A stretch of DNA of 64,000 nt from Unio delphinus. Taxonomy: Eukaryota; Mollusca; Bivalvia; Unionida; Unionidae. Positions within the stretch are counted from its first letter, which is position 1. Each line of letters opens with the position of its first letter. A program made the position numbers and the translations under genes. Below are positions 53,747 to 63,395 of this stretch, piece by piece. The notes under the pieces were generated by a model that saw nothing but the letters and a program-made list of their open reading frames with translations, was not told the DNA's origin and ran no database searches. The DNA lies in the NCBI GenBank assembly GCA_029339505.1, contig JAQISU010000123.1, positions 4,386,501-4,450,500 on the forward strand, given 5' to 3'.

Positions 53747-53763
53747 AATTTATGTATAGAGAT

Positions 53764-54423
53764 ATGAATATAATTGATTTTTCAGCGACTAAAATAAGAG
53801 AACCAGTTAAGCATCATGCAGCGCTACCAAACTCTATCCGTGCAATTATAATCGGGCCATCTGGATCCGGTAAAACGCAATTGTTGCTCAATTTAATAAT
53901 GAGATGGATGAAGTGGGATAAGTTGTATTTAATTGCCCCTAGCGTAGATGATCAACGATGCTATGAAGTGTTAAAGGATTTTAACGAGAATGCATCAGAA
54001 ATTAAAGGTGAGAATACCATTGATTTTATAACTGATATTGACGAGGCGCCATCCGTGGATGACCTTGATGGGAGCATTAACAATTTAGTCGTATACGACG
54101 ATGTGATGTTAGACAATCAAAAAAACCCAGCTAGAATATTTTCCCGGGGGCGTCACAAAAACACTGATGTGATATATGTCACTCAACGCTACACTCAGAT
54201 TCCAAAAGTGATCAGAGATAACTGTAATATTCTTGCTGTGTTTAACGGCGTTGATACACATACGCTACGAAATATTTGGCAGACATGGTGTTCCGATATG
54301 GACTTCAATCAATTTAAAAATTTCTTTAGTCATGCTCAGTCAACCCCGCATGGATTCGCAACAATAAATCTACATGATCCTCGGACTCGATATCGTATCG
54401 GACTCGATCAAATATTTGGTTGA
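53764..54423 (+). CDS. DNA-packaging ATPase, FtsK/HerA (A32) type (B)
   Basis: 219 residues from the ATG at 53764 (MNIIDFSATK, matching A; an in-frame ATG at 53752 is four codons upstream). Walker A GPSGSGKT at 31-38, Walker B VVYDD at about 109-113, polar stretch SRGRHKNTDVIYVTQ. Motor for genome packaging. Its last eight codons fall in the right TIR, so the other TIR carries an antisense copy of them next to the spike gene. Confidence 0.92.
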   Translation: MNIIDFSATKIREPVKHHAALPNSIRAIIIGPSGSGKTQLLLNLIMRWMKWDKLYLIAPSVDDQRCYEVLKDFNENASEIKGENTIDFITDIDEAPSVDDLDGSINNLVVYDDVMLDNQKNPARIFSRGRHKNTDVIYVTQRYTQIPKVIRDNCNILAVFNGVDTHTLRNIWQTWCSDMDFNQFKNFFSHAQSTPHGFATINLHDPRTRYRIGLDQIFG

Positions 54424-54629
54424 AATCATTTATTATTTTTTGTTAACCCAGTGATGAAATCACTAGTGATGAAATCACTAGCAGCAGAGAGGGTGGATGA
54501 CAACGACGTTGGCGTATATAAGGAAATCTTATTTTATCGAATAGACGCCATTTTTTTTACTATTTGGCAGAAGCCTCAGATTTTCGAATCGACGCTCGGA
54601 AAGTTGTGAGGTTCACCCTCTCTGCTGCT
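54401..54629. repeat. Right terminal inverted repeat, Element B
   Basis: 229 bp, apparently a perfect inverted copy of 37341-37569. Contains two AGTGAT-GAA-ATCACT palindromes (54450-54479). Confidence 0.93.
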
Positions 54630-54634
54630 CCATG
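54630..54634. repeat. Target-site duplication, right, Element B
   Basis: CCATG, followed by TTATTGATACCCTAGCC, the continuation of the Element C fibre gene. Confidence 0.9.
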
Positions 54635-55570
54635 TTATTGATACCCTAGCCAAATTATTATCAGTGGTTGTTATTGTGAATCGCTCAGTTGTTCCTCTGT
54701 CGATGATCGTTGATATCATATTGATGACCCCGGTTGAACTCGTCAATGAAATATAAAATTGAGTCGGTGACACCATTGTTAATCGATAAATACCCTTGAC
54801 GGTTTCGGTGATATTTTAATATGTTAGTCTGTGGTGTCCACGCAAATGATCCGTGTTGAATCGTATATACCGAGTTTACATTTTTCTCATGAGGAATTTT
54901 GATTTTATCTAATCGTGATATCATCGCAGGAAAATCATCTTTGATGGCCTCATGAGTCTTTTTGATATCGTCGATGGATTTTCTAATATCTGAAACTTTT
55001 ATGTTGAGTTTATCTAATGAGACCCCCCCCCCCCCCCAAAGAATATCTCAATGAGATTTTTCATGAAAATTTGAAAATTTCTCAATATGATCTTCATACC
55101 TAGATTGGAGTGCTGATAATTCTGTGATAGCGTTTTTTACGTCTGACATTTTCAATGTGAGCAGAATACGCGGAACCCCAAAGACATTATTGATCGGTTT
55201 TTCGATATCATCAATTATACTCTGTTGTAATTGTTCAAATTTTGTTACTTGGTCATCCAGTTTTTGTTGGGATTCCACAATAGTTGCAATGAGGACGCCC
55301 GGTTTGAGTTTACTCTGATCGGAGAATAACGTGATAGTATTTTCCGTTGCATCGCGTCGTCTTGTCTAAATATCATCAAGGGAAACATTACTCGTTTTCA
55401 ATCTTCCCTGACGATCTTGAAATACGACTATTTTATTTGGATCCACACTTGCGAGGTTTAGCATCTCGGATATTTCATCTTCGATTATTTTTTATTACAT
55501 CCTTTGTTGCAGATATTTCCGTGGTGGGTTTTTTCAGACTAGAGAGAGATCTTCCCCAAATATCAATCAT
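54635..55570 (-). pseudogene. Fibre-like protein, broken and interrupted by B (C)
   Basis: Start IDIWG near 55570. N-terminal domain, an FGVPRI-type shaft unit (55048-55278) and the C-terminal beta domain (about 54635-54925) are in several frames; a run of 15 C residues (55023-55037) lies in the shaft. The last codons are on the other side of Element B (about 37290-37335). Confidence 0.72.
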
Positions 55571-55589
55571 TATATTCTAAGATCTCTCT

Positions 55590-55987
55590 AAAAAGCGATT
55601 ACTCGTATATTCATGTACGGTTTTATGGGGTGGTTTAGTTGATGACGAAATAGCGTCGAGGACATTTAATACTTCTATGGCGCATATTGGTGGGTCGGTC
55701 ATTTTCTGTGTTGGTAGCGTGGAATACCAACGAGGGGTGTTTAATTGATGTATATAACGTATTAATTCTTTAAGCGGCGCTAACCCATATGAATCGAAAT
55801 AAACAATTACACGCGGATCAATCGCGTATGCAACCCAGTCAGCCAGGTTCAGTGCTGTTATCGAGATTAATGATACCGGTTTAATTGTTGTTTGGTTGTT
55901 GTGGTAATTGATCTCTCATAAAAACGCCTCTAAAGTTTTGTATCGCTAGCGTTTTTAGCAGCATCGAGTAAATCAAAATTTCACATC
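55590..55987 (-). pseudogene. Adenain-type protease, broken (C)
   Basis: The start region reads ATG then TGA (codon 2, TCC in A and B). His, Asp and a Cys (in DPPICAIEVL) are still readable in pieces, but frames change, for example near 55850. Confidence 0.65.
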
Positions 55988-55994
55988 GGAGTTA

Positions 55995-56458
55995 TTAAAT
56001 TGTCCCTGGTATTCTCAAGCTGTTTCCGTTGTACCATGAATGCGGAGTTCCTGGTAGTCTTATACCCTTTCCGTTTTTTAATATGCTCGTCCGGTCGCCT
56101 TCTTTAGTGCCATCCCTGCCGCTGTACCAACGGCTCCTAACGCAGCATTTCTTGGCCACTGCTGGGATTGCTGCTGTAATTAGCTCTGGTAGCGCAGCGA
56201 GAAGTGGAAGTATTCCGCCGGATTGTATCAAGTCTTTGATCGCGGATGCAGAGAGTGTGACCTGAGCACCATTTTTATCCTTGAAATCATCATTGAAATG
56301 TTTAATCTGACGAGCTGTCAATGACAGTTTATTCTGACCACCAGACATCTGATTTTGTTTTAGCGATATCGTATTTTCACATTTATTTTAGCTGATTACA
56401 ATTGCAATTTTTTAATCTGACCAGGAGTCAGAGTGACATTAACATGACTATATGACAT
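55995..56458 (-). pseudogene. PX-like protein, broken (C)
   Basis: The start near 56458 is separated by a stop near 56385 from the open part (55995-56348), which has LTARQIKHFNDDF, the hydrophobic GGILPLLAALPELITAA and ends LPGTPHSWYNG with IPGTI. The slip-like point here reads TTA AAA AAC. Confidence 0.65.
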
Positions 56459-56508
56459 TTTATTTAATAACAGCTTGATCTAATTGTCTACATATTTTTG
56501 GGAAAGAT

Positions 56509-57925
56509 TTACAAGTTTTCTACTGGTGCATCAACTACTCTCATCCGTCTACCAACACCATCTAGTAGCATTAATTTATCACTGAGTATGACAACATCTG
56601 CTCTGTAATTAGGAATAGGTGGATCTGGAGCAACCGGAAGAGTTACATGAGCTCGGAAATGTATGTCAACGACGGATTGTATGGTTAAGTCAAGATGTTC
56701 CAACGAAAAGTAATAAATCTGATATAGTTTTCTAAAATCTAACTGATATTTGCAGACCAGTATCTACATTATCACGCCCTATCAATGGCAACAGGGGATG
56801 ATACGTGTGTGCTATTTGGCTTTGTCCGTAATTAAGTAGTATATTCTCGGATGGTTCTTGTTGGCCGTTTATCCTCAGCGAGACTTCAGAAACACCGAGT
56901 TGTGATCAAATATCATATGACTCCGTTCCTGAAAACCCACTCGTGTCTTATCCTGTAATGCAACAAATATATGCCTTGACGCTGAAACTCCCTGTTTTGA
57001 TGCCATGTAAATATACCATTAACAGTAGATTCAATAGTATCCGTGGTCATTGTTAGCCATGATAGCAATGATTTACCACCTGTATCCATAAATGATAGTA
57101 ATTTTTCCTCTGCGGTGATTGATGAAGTCATTACTGGCATCCACAACGAGAGTTTTGTTATATTTACTTTACAAGCAGCAACACCAATATCACGCCAGAT
57201 TGCATCATTATCGTCGCCTTTTCGCACAAGTACTACTGTATGTTTCGCGCGAAGATAAATTTTCTAACATTTCTACAAAATCCGAAAATATGAGATAGTG
57301 GAATCGCGCATGAAAATAATCTACGCGGTCCTTGCAACATTGATACGCATGTTGCAAACCCTAAGTTGTAATCAGGATTAGTATCTATGACATCAAAATC
57401 ACCACCTGGTCTCACATATCCGGCTGGTGCTGGATCAACTGCAGTATCTCGTGTTGCTCTTACCCTTTTATACTGAATGTGTTCAGCGTGATCAATAATA
57501 TCCTTCGCAAACATCATAGATGGACCTGCCGATCTTGTATAATCATCAGAATATCTTGCTAAGCCCACTATTATTGTGGCAACATCAATATCATGCTCTA
57601 TAGATTTGATCTCTCTGTTATCAATCATATATCTAGCACTCTTAAATAGCGCCATGATACCATTATTGACAGAACCAACTCCGACATTTGCGGCAAATGG
57701 TGGATTATTATCAGCGGGATTAATTGTTACAAGCTCTCCTTCTACTTCGATAAATGCTTCAACGGGTAGAAAGTATTTGATGGTATCCTGGACCTGAAGT
57801 TCGATTCTTGATCGACTATTTGGTTGTGTTGCATTATAGAAATAATATTGATAATCACGTACAGAATCATCCTTGCGCATTTGGGCATCCATATCAAATG
57901 CTGTATCAGGTGACGATTTAAACAT
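56509..57925 (-). pseudogene. Major capsid protein, broken (C)
   Basis: N-terminal 230 residues are open (57233-57925). Later parts are at 56913-57227 and 56509-56703 in other frames, with losses near 57235, 57000 and 56750. Clearly the same family as the A and B capsid proteins. Confidence 0.82.
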
Positions 57926-57959
57926 TTTATTATATATTTCTTAATCTAAATCGCGATCT

Positions 57960-58008
57960 TTATGACTTTGTCAAGCCACTTCCCGCTATGTTATTTGCAG
58001 TAATATTT
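57960..58008 (-). pseudogene. Second PX-like protein, terminal fragment (C)
   Basis: Only the C-terminal NITAN-IAGSGL region remains before the junction with Element D. Confidence 0.6.
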
Positions 58009-58173
58009 GATGACATAAGCTTGATTCTCTTGAGGTTTGCGATGAGGTAGTTCATCCTTAGCACACACGACAGGATTCCAACTAGCAGTGTACGAACTAC
58101 GGTTCAAAAGATAGTAAAGATCCCTGGTATCCATTTTTTGTCTTGTAGCCTTGTTTTTGTTTCCTTTCTTCAC
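58009..58173 (-). pseudogene. Adenain-type protease, N-terminal fragment (D)
   Basis: The frame begins with a basic lead, then DTRDLYYLLNRSSY and KDELPHRKPQENQAYVI, the usual start of Polinton proteases. The catalytic part is missing: at 58008/58009 the sequence becomes Element C. Confidence 0.7.
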
Positions 58174-58424
58174 AGGTGATGATAAGTCATCAATTCAATC
58201 CAGACTTTTTGTTTGAAACGGTCTGTCAAGTAACTGTTCGTTTGCTTCGTCTCCTTACTTTTGGCCAAGAGAGCTTCGATGCTATCAATTTCTTGAGCAA
58301 ACAATGGAGGAGAGGAATGATCACGTAAGCCTTTATACCACTGAAGTAACACGTCTTCTTCTGAGATGAGACTCCAAGCTTCGTTCAGATAATCGTCTAA
58401 TGTTTCTTCTTGACTCATCATCAT
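58170..58424 (-). CDS. Small acidic protein (D)
   Basis: 84 residues, ATG at 58424 (or 58418). Acidic, helical: LDDYLNEAWSLISEEDVLLQW, then IDSIEALLAKSKE. Its stop overlaps the protease-frame start as ATGA. Position before the protease is conserved in my memory of such elements, but I cannot name it. Confidence 0.5.
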   Translation of the reverse strand: MMMSQEETLDDYLNEAWSLISEEDVLLQWYKGLRDHSSPPLFAQEIDSIEALLAKSKETKQTNSYLTDRFKQKVWIELMTYHHL

Positions 58425-58460
58425 ACATTTATCGTGTTGAATTTGACTGGGATGATCGAT

Positions 58461-58667
58461 TTAACATCCATAACAATCTTTTTTAATCATGTCTCTCATT
58501 GTATCCTCCAAGTGTTGTGCAAAACAAGCAACTAACTGTTGTTCCTGTTCTGGCCATCTGGATTGCATGATCACTACTTCTTCTTTTTGGTCTTGGGGAT
58601 CTGCTTTTTCTGTAACCTCTCATTCCATGGATTCTCCACTATTCAAAAAAGGACAAGGGTCTTCCAT
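58461..58667 (-). pseudogene. Small protein with in-frame TGA (D)
   Basis: ATG at 58667 opens MEDPCPFLNSGES; TGA at 58620-58622 interrupts, then the frame continues through SRWPEQEQQLVACF to TAA at 58461. Unknown function. Confidence 0.4.
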
Positions 58668-58672
58668 AATGT

Positions 58673-60008
58673 CTAATAGTTATGAATGACTTCTCTCAAA
58701 CTGTTGGTTTCTATGGTATTATCGAATTCAGTATACAGAATGATATTCACCGTTTCGGGAAGAGGTCCTGCAAACTGAAGTTCCACACGCAGTTGCCCAG
58801 ATTTTATAAGGTGGAAATGTCCCTCATCACTGCCTTTGTCTGGAGTGAAATCAAAAGCACACAAAGTGTAACCTCTTGCATAGTCGTCGTAGGAAATGCC
58901 GTGACTGGTGTTGGTTCCTAACTGTCCTGTGGTTTCGTACAGTGACAAGTGACAAGTACGACCTCAAGTAATTCTTCTGTTCGCCAAAGTCGGGTTCGAA
59001 GGGTCTGGTACGTAAAGTTTTGCCATCGCAACTGACTTCGATTTTGGATACTCTGCAGTGCTTAAACTGGAAAGGATTTTCATCGTGGGCACCATTGAGG
59101 GCAGCATTGCTGACGATACCAATGAATAAACGTTTGGGTAACTGTCCTTGGAACAGATGATCTTCGATCTTAGATCGGAGTCCAGCGGCAATGGTGAAAG
59201 TTTTGACTTCCACGCGTCTTATCGGATACTTGGCTGTCGTTCTGCTCAAAGTGTGACTGATATCATTTCCCACTTTAGGTAACACTTCCACGCGACGCAC
59301 GTATAACCTGGCTTCTTGGATAATGGTTTTGTATTCGTTGGCATGAGCCATCAAATGGAAAGCAGTACTACTACGATACAAGCGAATATCTACTCCGTTC
59401 AGCAAATACTTCTCTTGAAACCACATGTCCAAATGCAAACGATCGAACAGTTCTAAACTACGTCCTTGCAAAATTTTCTTTAGACGGTCGTTAAAACCTA
59501 CATTGTGAGGATCGGCAGGACCCTCACCCTCAGCTGCTATGGGCAAGGCTGCGTCGTTAAACTTATCTGCTGTGTCAGGTTTCCATACCACGCAAGCATC
59601 TAGATGAGTGTTCTTGGCTTCCTTTCCGTACGTCAAGAGATTTTCGAGGTACGCTCGGTAAGGGTAAGTATCCATGCTACTGCTGATCAGTTTTTTATTC
59701 ATGTACAAATCCACATCGCTGAACAAGGAATGCATGAAATTGTTGACAGGAGCTACTATGTCATTGGCTCCTGGAATGGTGTTGTCCGTTTTGGTTACTT
59801 TCACTTTCAAGTACAAGTAACTGTTGTTGAGATCGATGTAATCTTCGGGTTGTCCTTTGATTTCAAACTCGATGGGAGCTGAATCCGTCAAAGAGGAGAC
59901 GGGATGAAATTCGACCCATTGGGCTTCTTTCATGGTCATCATCGTGGGTGGCATGGCAAAGAGATCCAGTTCCGACTTGGAACAGGCACAAGATTCTTGG
60001 TGCATCAT
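58673..60008 (-). pseudogene. Major capsid protein, F54H12.2-like hexon, frameshifted (D)
   Basis: The ATG at 60008 opens about 355 capsid residues (WVEFHPVSSLTDSAPIEFEI, LYLKVKVTK, HSLFSDVDLYMN), a family often annotated as F54H12.2-like in animal genomes. The conserved C-terminus (DYARGYTLCAFDFTPD ... LYTEFDNTIE) is in the next frame at 58673-58948. The break is a 7-bp tandem duplication, GTGACAA twice, at 58942-58955. The hexon fold is family knowledge. Confidence 0.85.
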
Positions 60009-60037
60009 TGTTTCTTCTCAGTCTCTATGTTTTACTT

Positions 60038-60470
60038 TTAATAATCAAAAATGTCTAAGTCTAGAGCGGTTCTTTTTCTCTTTGTCTTTCGAACTTTAGA
60101 GATATGGAGACTTTTGGAAGGGTGTCTTCGTCGACGCTTTCTACCTTGTCCTTGCTGTGTCCTCAGGGAAGCAGGAATGTCAGACTCGGTACCGTTCAGA
60201 GCATTTATAGGACTTTCTCTTCGACCCAAAATCTCTTTATCCGTTTGAAGCAAGACTTTTTTGCCTCGTCTCTTTAGGGTTTTGTTTGTCAATGAGAAAA
60301 TTTTGAAGAAAATCTTTGCCGTGAGTCAATGCGGCATCTTTTAAGGCGTGCAATCCTCGTGTCACCATCGGTTTTAAAACAGGGACCACGGAACGAAAGG
60401 CTGATTTAAACATATCTCCTAAACCATGTCCTCGTTGTCGAGTGACTCCTTGGTACACGGGATACATCAC
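60038..60470 (-). pseudogene. PX-like basic virion protein, frameshifted (D)
   Basis: The N-terminal half (from about 60467) has GHGLGDMFKSAFRSVVPVLKP, and the C-terminal half (60038-60292) is very basic (GRKRRRRHPSK, RKTKRKR). They lie in two frames meeting near 60290. Amphipathic helix plus basic tail fits a DNA-associated minor capsid protein. Confidence 0.65.
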
Positions 60471-60474
60471 TTTT

Positions 60475-60765
60475 TCAGTTGTTCGAGAATCGTTTTTGAA
60501 AATGGAGTTTCACTGTGACTTTCCCTTTGGTAAATGGAATATTTTGACCTAGTTCTCCTTTTATAGTAATGTTGACACTGTCGCAATACGACTTACTGAC
60601 AGGTAAATAATGAGGATGCACAAATTCTCGATGAATGTGATAGGTATTTCCACCTTCCTCGTCAGAGGTAGTGGTATCCACTTTGAAAGGAATGACATAC
60701 AGTAACGATACAGAGGTGAGTCCTACCACGTTGTACTCCACCACATCGGAGTACACAAACAGACA
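60475..60765 (-). pseudogene. Penton/minor capsid protein, C-terminal remnant (D)
   Basis: Contains VYSDVVEYNVVGL, HPHYLPVSKSYCDSVNITIK and KGKVTVKLHFQKR, the usual C-terminus of Polinton minor capsid (penton) proteins. Its N-terminal part is gone: the sequence runs directly into the integrase end. Confidence 0.65.
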
Positions 60766-61784
60766 CGACGTTTTCCTACTTTACGGGTTCTTCGTTCGAG
60801 AATGCTTTCAATGTCGTACACGTCGTCTTCTTTTTTGGTGACATGTTGTAACTCAGGCAAGTAAAACGTTCCTTTTAATACTTCTCCGTTCATGTCTTCC
60901 AATTTATAGACGGTAGGATGACGATCACGCACTCGTCTAGTAACACGAAACAATTCGGTGGTCCATTTGGGTAAGTAACCTTTGTCGAAAGTGCGTTTGG
61001 TTTTGCCAATGCGTACCCATTCTCCCGGGGTTAACACTCTTTCACCTTTCTTGGGGACAGCCATCGTCCGGGACGTACCAAACAGACGCTCAAAAGCAGT
61101 TACTTCGTTGTCAGGTGTCACATCTTGTGGGGAACGTCCAATGCTTCTATGGTAAGATTGATTGTAGGCTTGGACTAAGTGCGGTAAGACGTCGATGTAC
61201 TTGAGAGTGTGTTGATGCGTAAAATATTTCCACATGCGTTCTTTCAAGGTACGTTGAAAACGTTCCACAATACTGGCTTTTGTTTCAGGATTTTCGGTGG
61301 TGAAAAAATGAATGTCACGTTTCTTTAATTCTCGTTGGAAAGCTTGGTTCAGAAATTCGGTGCCTTTGTCGGTTTGCCATCGAAGAGGGTGACGACCGCT
61401 TTGTTTCATCGCCAGTTGCAAAGCTCGAACTAACTCTCCGCTCGATTTGGATGTCAATGGTACGACCCAGGCAAATTTAGAAAAGATGTCGATGACACAA
61501 AACAAATATTTGTAGCCACAATTGTAAGTGGCTAAATGAGAGACATCGGCTACATCGGCTTGCCATTGATGATCGATGCATTCCACTTGAGTGCGACTTC
61601 TGTGAAATTTTCGTCGAATGGGTTTGTGTAAAGTGTACGTCGCTTGTTCTTGTAACCATCGGTGTACTGCAGGTAAACGGAGCTTTTCCATGCGAGTTTT
61701 TGCAGCACGATACAATTTCTGAATGCCTCCGTAAACTGCAGGGTAAGCTGGATCGTAGTAAATGCTGGCTAATACTTTCTCCAT
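60723..61784 (-). CDS. Retroviral-type DDE integrase (D)
   Basis: 353 residues, ATG at 61784. Catalytic D77 (WQADVADV), D139 (RWQTDKGTEF) and E174 (ASIVERFQRTL). A C-terminal SH3-like part (GEWVRIGKTKRTF, VYKLEDMNGE) is followed by IESILERRTRK, normally the start of a chromodomain-like tail. That tail is replaced by 14 unrelated residues where penton DNA is read out of frame, so the C-terminus is truncated by deletion. Core residues are intact. Confidence 0.85.
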   Translation of the reverse strand: MEKVLASIYYDPAYPAVYGGIQKLYRAAKTRMEKLRLPAVHRWLQEQATYTLHKPIRRKFHRSRTQVECIDHQWQADVADVSHLATYNCGYKYLFCVIDIFSKFAWVVPLTSKSSGELVRALQLAMKQSGRHPLRWQTDKGTEFLNQAFQRELKKRDIHFFTTENPETKASIVERFQRTLKERMWKYFTHQHTLKYIDVLPHLVQAYNQSYHRSIGRSPQDVTPDNEVTAFERLFGTSRTMAVPKKGERVLTPGEWVRIGKTKRTFDKGYLPKWTTELFRVTRRVRDRHPTVYKLEDMNGEVLKGTFYLPELQHVTKKEDDVYDIESILERRTRKVGKRRVCLCTPMWWSTTW

Positions 61785-61824
61785 GGTTTTGTTAATAAGG
61801 TACCCACTCTTCGATGATATTGCT

Positions 61825-62484
61825 TTAGGTGGGACGAAATGGGGGTTGTTTGGAAACGATGTTACGTGTCCGATGTGCCACAGGAGTTGACGTCGAGGGT
61901 ACTGGTGGTGGTGGTGGTGGTAGTGGAGGTAATGGGATAGCTTTGGTCCTCTTTTCTTTTCTCACTTCTGGTTTCCTTTCTTTCTTTTTCACATCTGTCG
62001 AAGGAGGAGTAGCCATCATCTTTTTAACCCACGTTTTGAGTTCTTCTCGTGGGGGAGTTGGGGAAGGGGTCAACAAGGAAGTGGCAATCTTACTCGGAAT
62101 GGGAGTGGTAGTGGGTGTATGAAAGATATCATGGGGTTCTTCTTCCTTGGGTAATGGTGGGGTGACGTCTGTTTTGACCACTGAAGATGGTGAGGGCGAC
62201 AGACTATTCATTAGAGCCTTAAAATCGGACAAGGTGGGTAGAGCTGTTTGTTCCGCAGCTTTCCGATGAAAGAGTTGCAGTCGTTTCAAGAGTTGACCGT
62301 ACTTTTGCGATTTTTCGGTTTCGGATAAATCGTGGCGATAGATCAAGGATGGTAATTCGTGTTGTAATTGGGACATCTCGGCCAAATTAGGATTGGGTGG
62401 TAACTGTGGGGTTCGTTGTTCTTGCCACTGATGGTATTCCATCCATCGTTTGAAAGGAACCAAAGTCAGTTTTCGTCCTTCCAT
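61825..62484 (-). CDS. Proline-rich helical protein (D)
   Basis: 219 residues. N-terminal helices (FKRWMEYHQWQEQ, PDLSE-type HDLSETEKSQKYGQLL), then a Pro/Thr/Lys-rich linker with a polyproline run before a basic C-terminus. A protein of this plan precedes the integrase in other animal Polintons (recalled); probably virion-associated. Intact frame; function unknown. Confidence 0.6.
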   Translation of the reverse strand: MEGRKLTLVPFKRWMEYHQWQEQRTPQLPPNPNLAEMSQLQHELPSLIYRHDLSETEKSQKYGQLLKRLQLFHRKAAEQTALPTLSDFKALMNSLSPSPSSVVKTDVTPPLPKEEEPHDIFHTPTTTPIPSKIATSLLTPSPTPPREELKTWVKKMMATPPSTDVKKKERKPEVRKEKRTKAIPLPPLPPPPPPVPSTSTPVAHRTRNIVSKQPPFRPT

Positions 62485-62538
62485 GAGCTTCCAAAGGTTA
62501 TGTCTGAGATTGTTGTGCTCTATAGGGCCCTTTTATCT

Positions 62539-62965
62539 TCAGGAAGGATCATTCATATTTCTACCCATTCCTTGGGGAAACCCTTGGGACATCCCTTGTG
62601 TCATCCCTTGTATCAAACCTGGTATTAAGCTTGTCAACATAGGAGCAAGAATGGGTAAAAATCCTCCGCGTTGCACCAACATATTTTCTTTCTTGGACCA
62701 TTTGACGAAGAACGTGTCGATGTTTGGCAAAGCATTTTTTCTGGTGTGGAGACAAAGGTATCGTGCTTTTCAAGACATTCAAACAACATTCGCACACGGT
62801 ATCGATGACATCTATGGAGGTCGTTTTAATGATTTGTTTTTGCATGGGTGGAGAGGCTTTGGACAGGACGGACAACATGTCTCCGTGTTTAGCTAAACGA
62901 GGAGGTAGTCCTTTTCTTTTCTTTCCTTTGTGGGGTGAATAACAATGTTTTCTGCGAGGTGACAT
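62539..62965 (-). pseudogene. Small CECC-type Polinton protein, frameshifted (D)
   Basis: ATG at 62965: a basic start, LPPRLAKHGDMLSVL, VIDTVCECCLNVLK. The C-terminal hydrophobic RGGFLPILAPMLTSL segment is in another frame (62539-62730); one indel near 62700. A widespread Polinton late protein, role unproven. Confidence 0.65.
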
Positions 62966-63070
62966 CTTTGCTTGTTCGTTCCAGAAATACACTGTCGTCA
63001 AAGACTTGATACACACCCTCTTTTATCTTCTTTTTCTGTTGGTTTCTCCAAAAGGTAATGGCGTGCTTCG

Positions 63071-63334
63071 TTAATCACGAAAATCATCGCCAAAAGTACC
63101 AGTTCGGTTCTGAGCTGCTTTGTCTAGTTTGTGCATACCTTTAAAAAGACCAGTAAATATACCTCCCCTTTGGTGACTTCTCTTTTTCTTTGGATGATGA
63201 CTGTGTCTTTTGAGGGGATGACGTCGTTGTTTGGTTTTTGAGCGTTTGGTAGGATGACGAAATTGTCTTTTTCCTTTTCCTTTTTGGACGGTAGAACGTC
63301 GAGGGTTGTGGTGTGCACGTTTTTGAGGAGGCAT
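63071..63334 (-). CDS. Small Lys/Arg/His-rich core-like protein (D)
   Basis: 87 residues, ATG at 63334. The first 55 are extremely basic; then RGGIFTGLFKGMHKLD. Resembles a DNA-condensing core or PX-type protein. Confidence 0.6.
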   Translation of the reverse strand: MPPQKRAHHNPRRSTVQKGKGKRQFRHPTKRSKTKQRRHPLKRHSHHPKKKRSHQRGGIFTGLFKGMHKLDKAAQNRTGTFGDDFRD

Positions 63335-63395
63335 TCTTGAGTGTTCAGCAGTAGCACAGAAAATACTGATTCACGTCGTGGTCTTCAAGTCAATT

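Larger units (their letters stand above)
37341..54629. mobile_element. Element B: near-intact Polinton/adintovirus-type provirus
   Basis: 17.3 kb with 229-bp TIRs that look identical by eye, a 5-bp target duplication and open genes for all expected functions: polymerase-helicase, integrase, packaging ATPase, protease with His, Asp and Cys, capsid, PX-like, spike, fibre, membrane, PLA2-like and zinc proteins. It sits inside Element C. Identical TIRs and open frames indicate recent insertion, possibly still mobile or infectious in nature. Its gene order equals Element A but its TIR sequence is largely different. Confidence 0.92.
54635..58008. mobile_element. Element C, right part
   Basis: Continues C after the Element B insertion: fibre-like gene, protease, PX-like gene, capsid and the end of the second PX gene, all damaged. 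It ends abruptly at 58008/58009 inside the second PX gene, where Element D begins inside its protease gene. Confidence 0.85.

Noticed and set aside
55023..55037. Run of 15 C residues as a functional signal
   Set aside because: It sits in a broken gene and is most likely homopolymer slippage or an assembly artefact.
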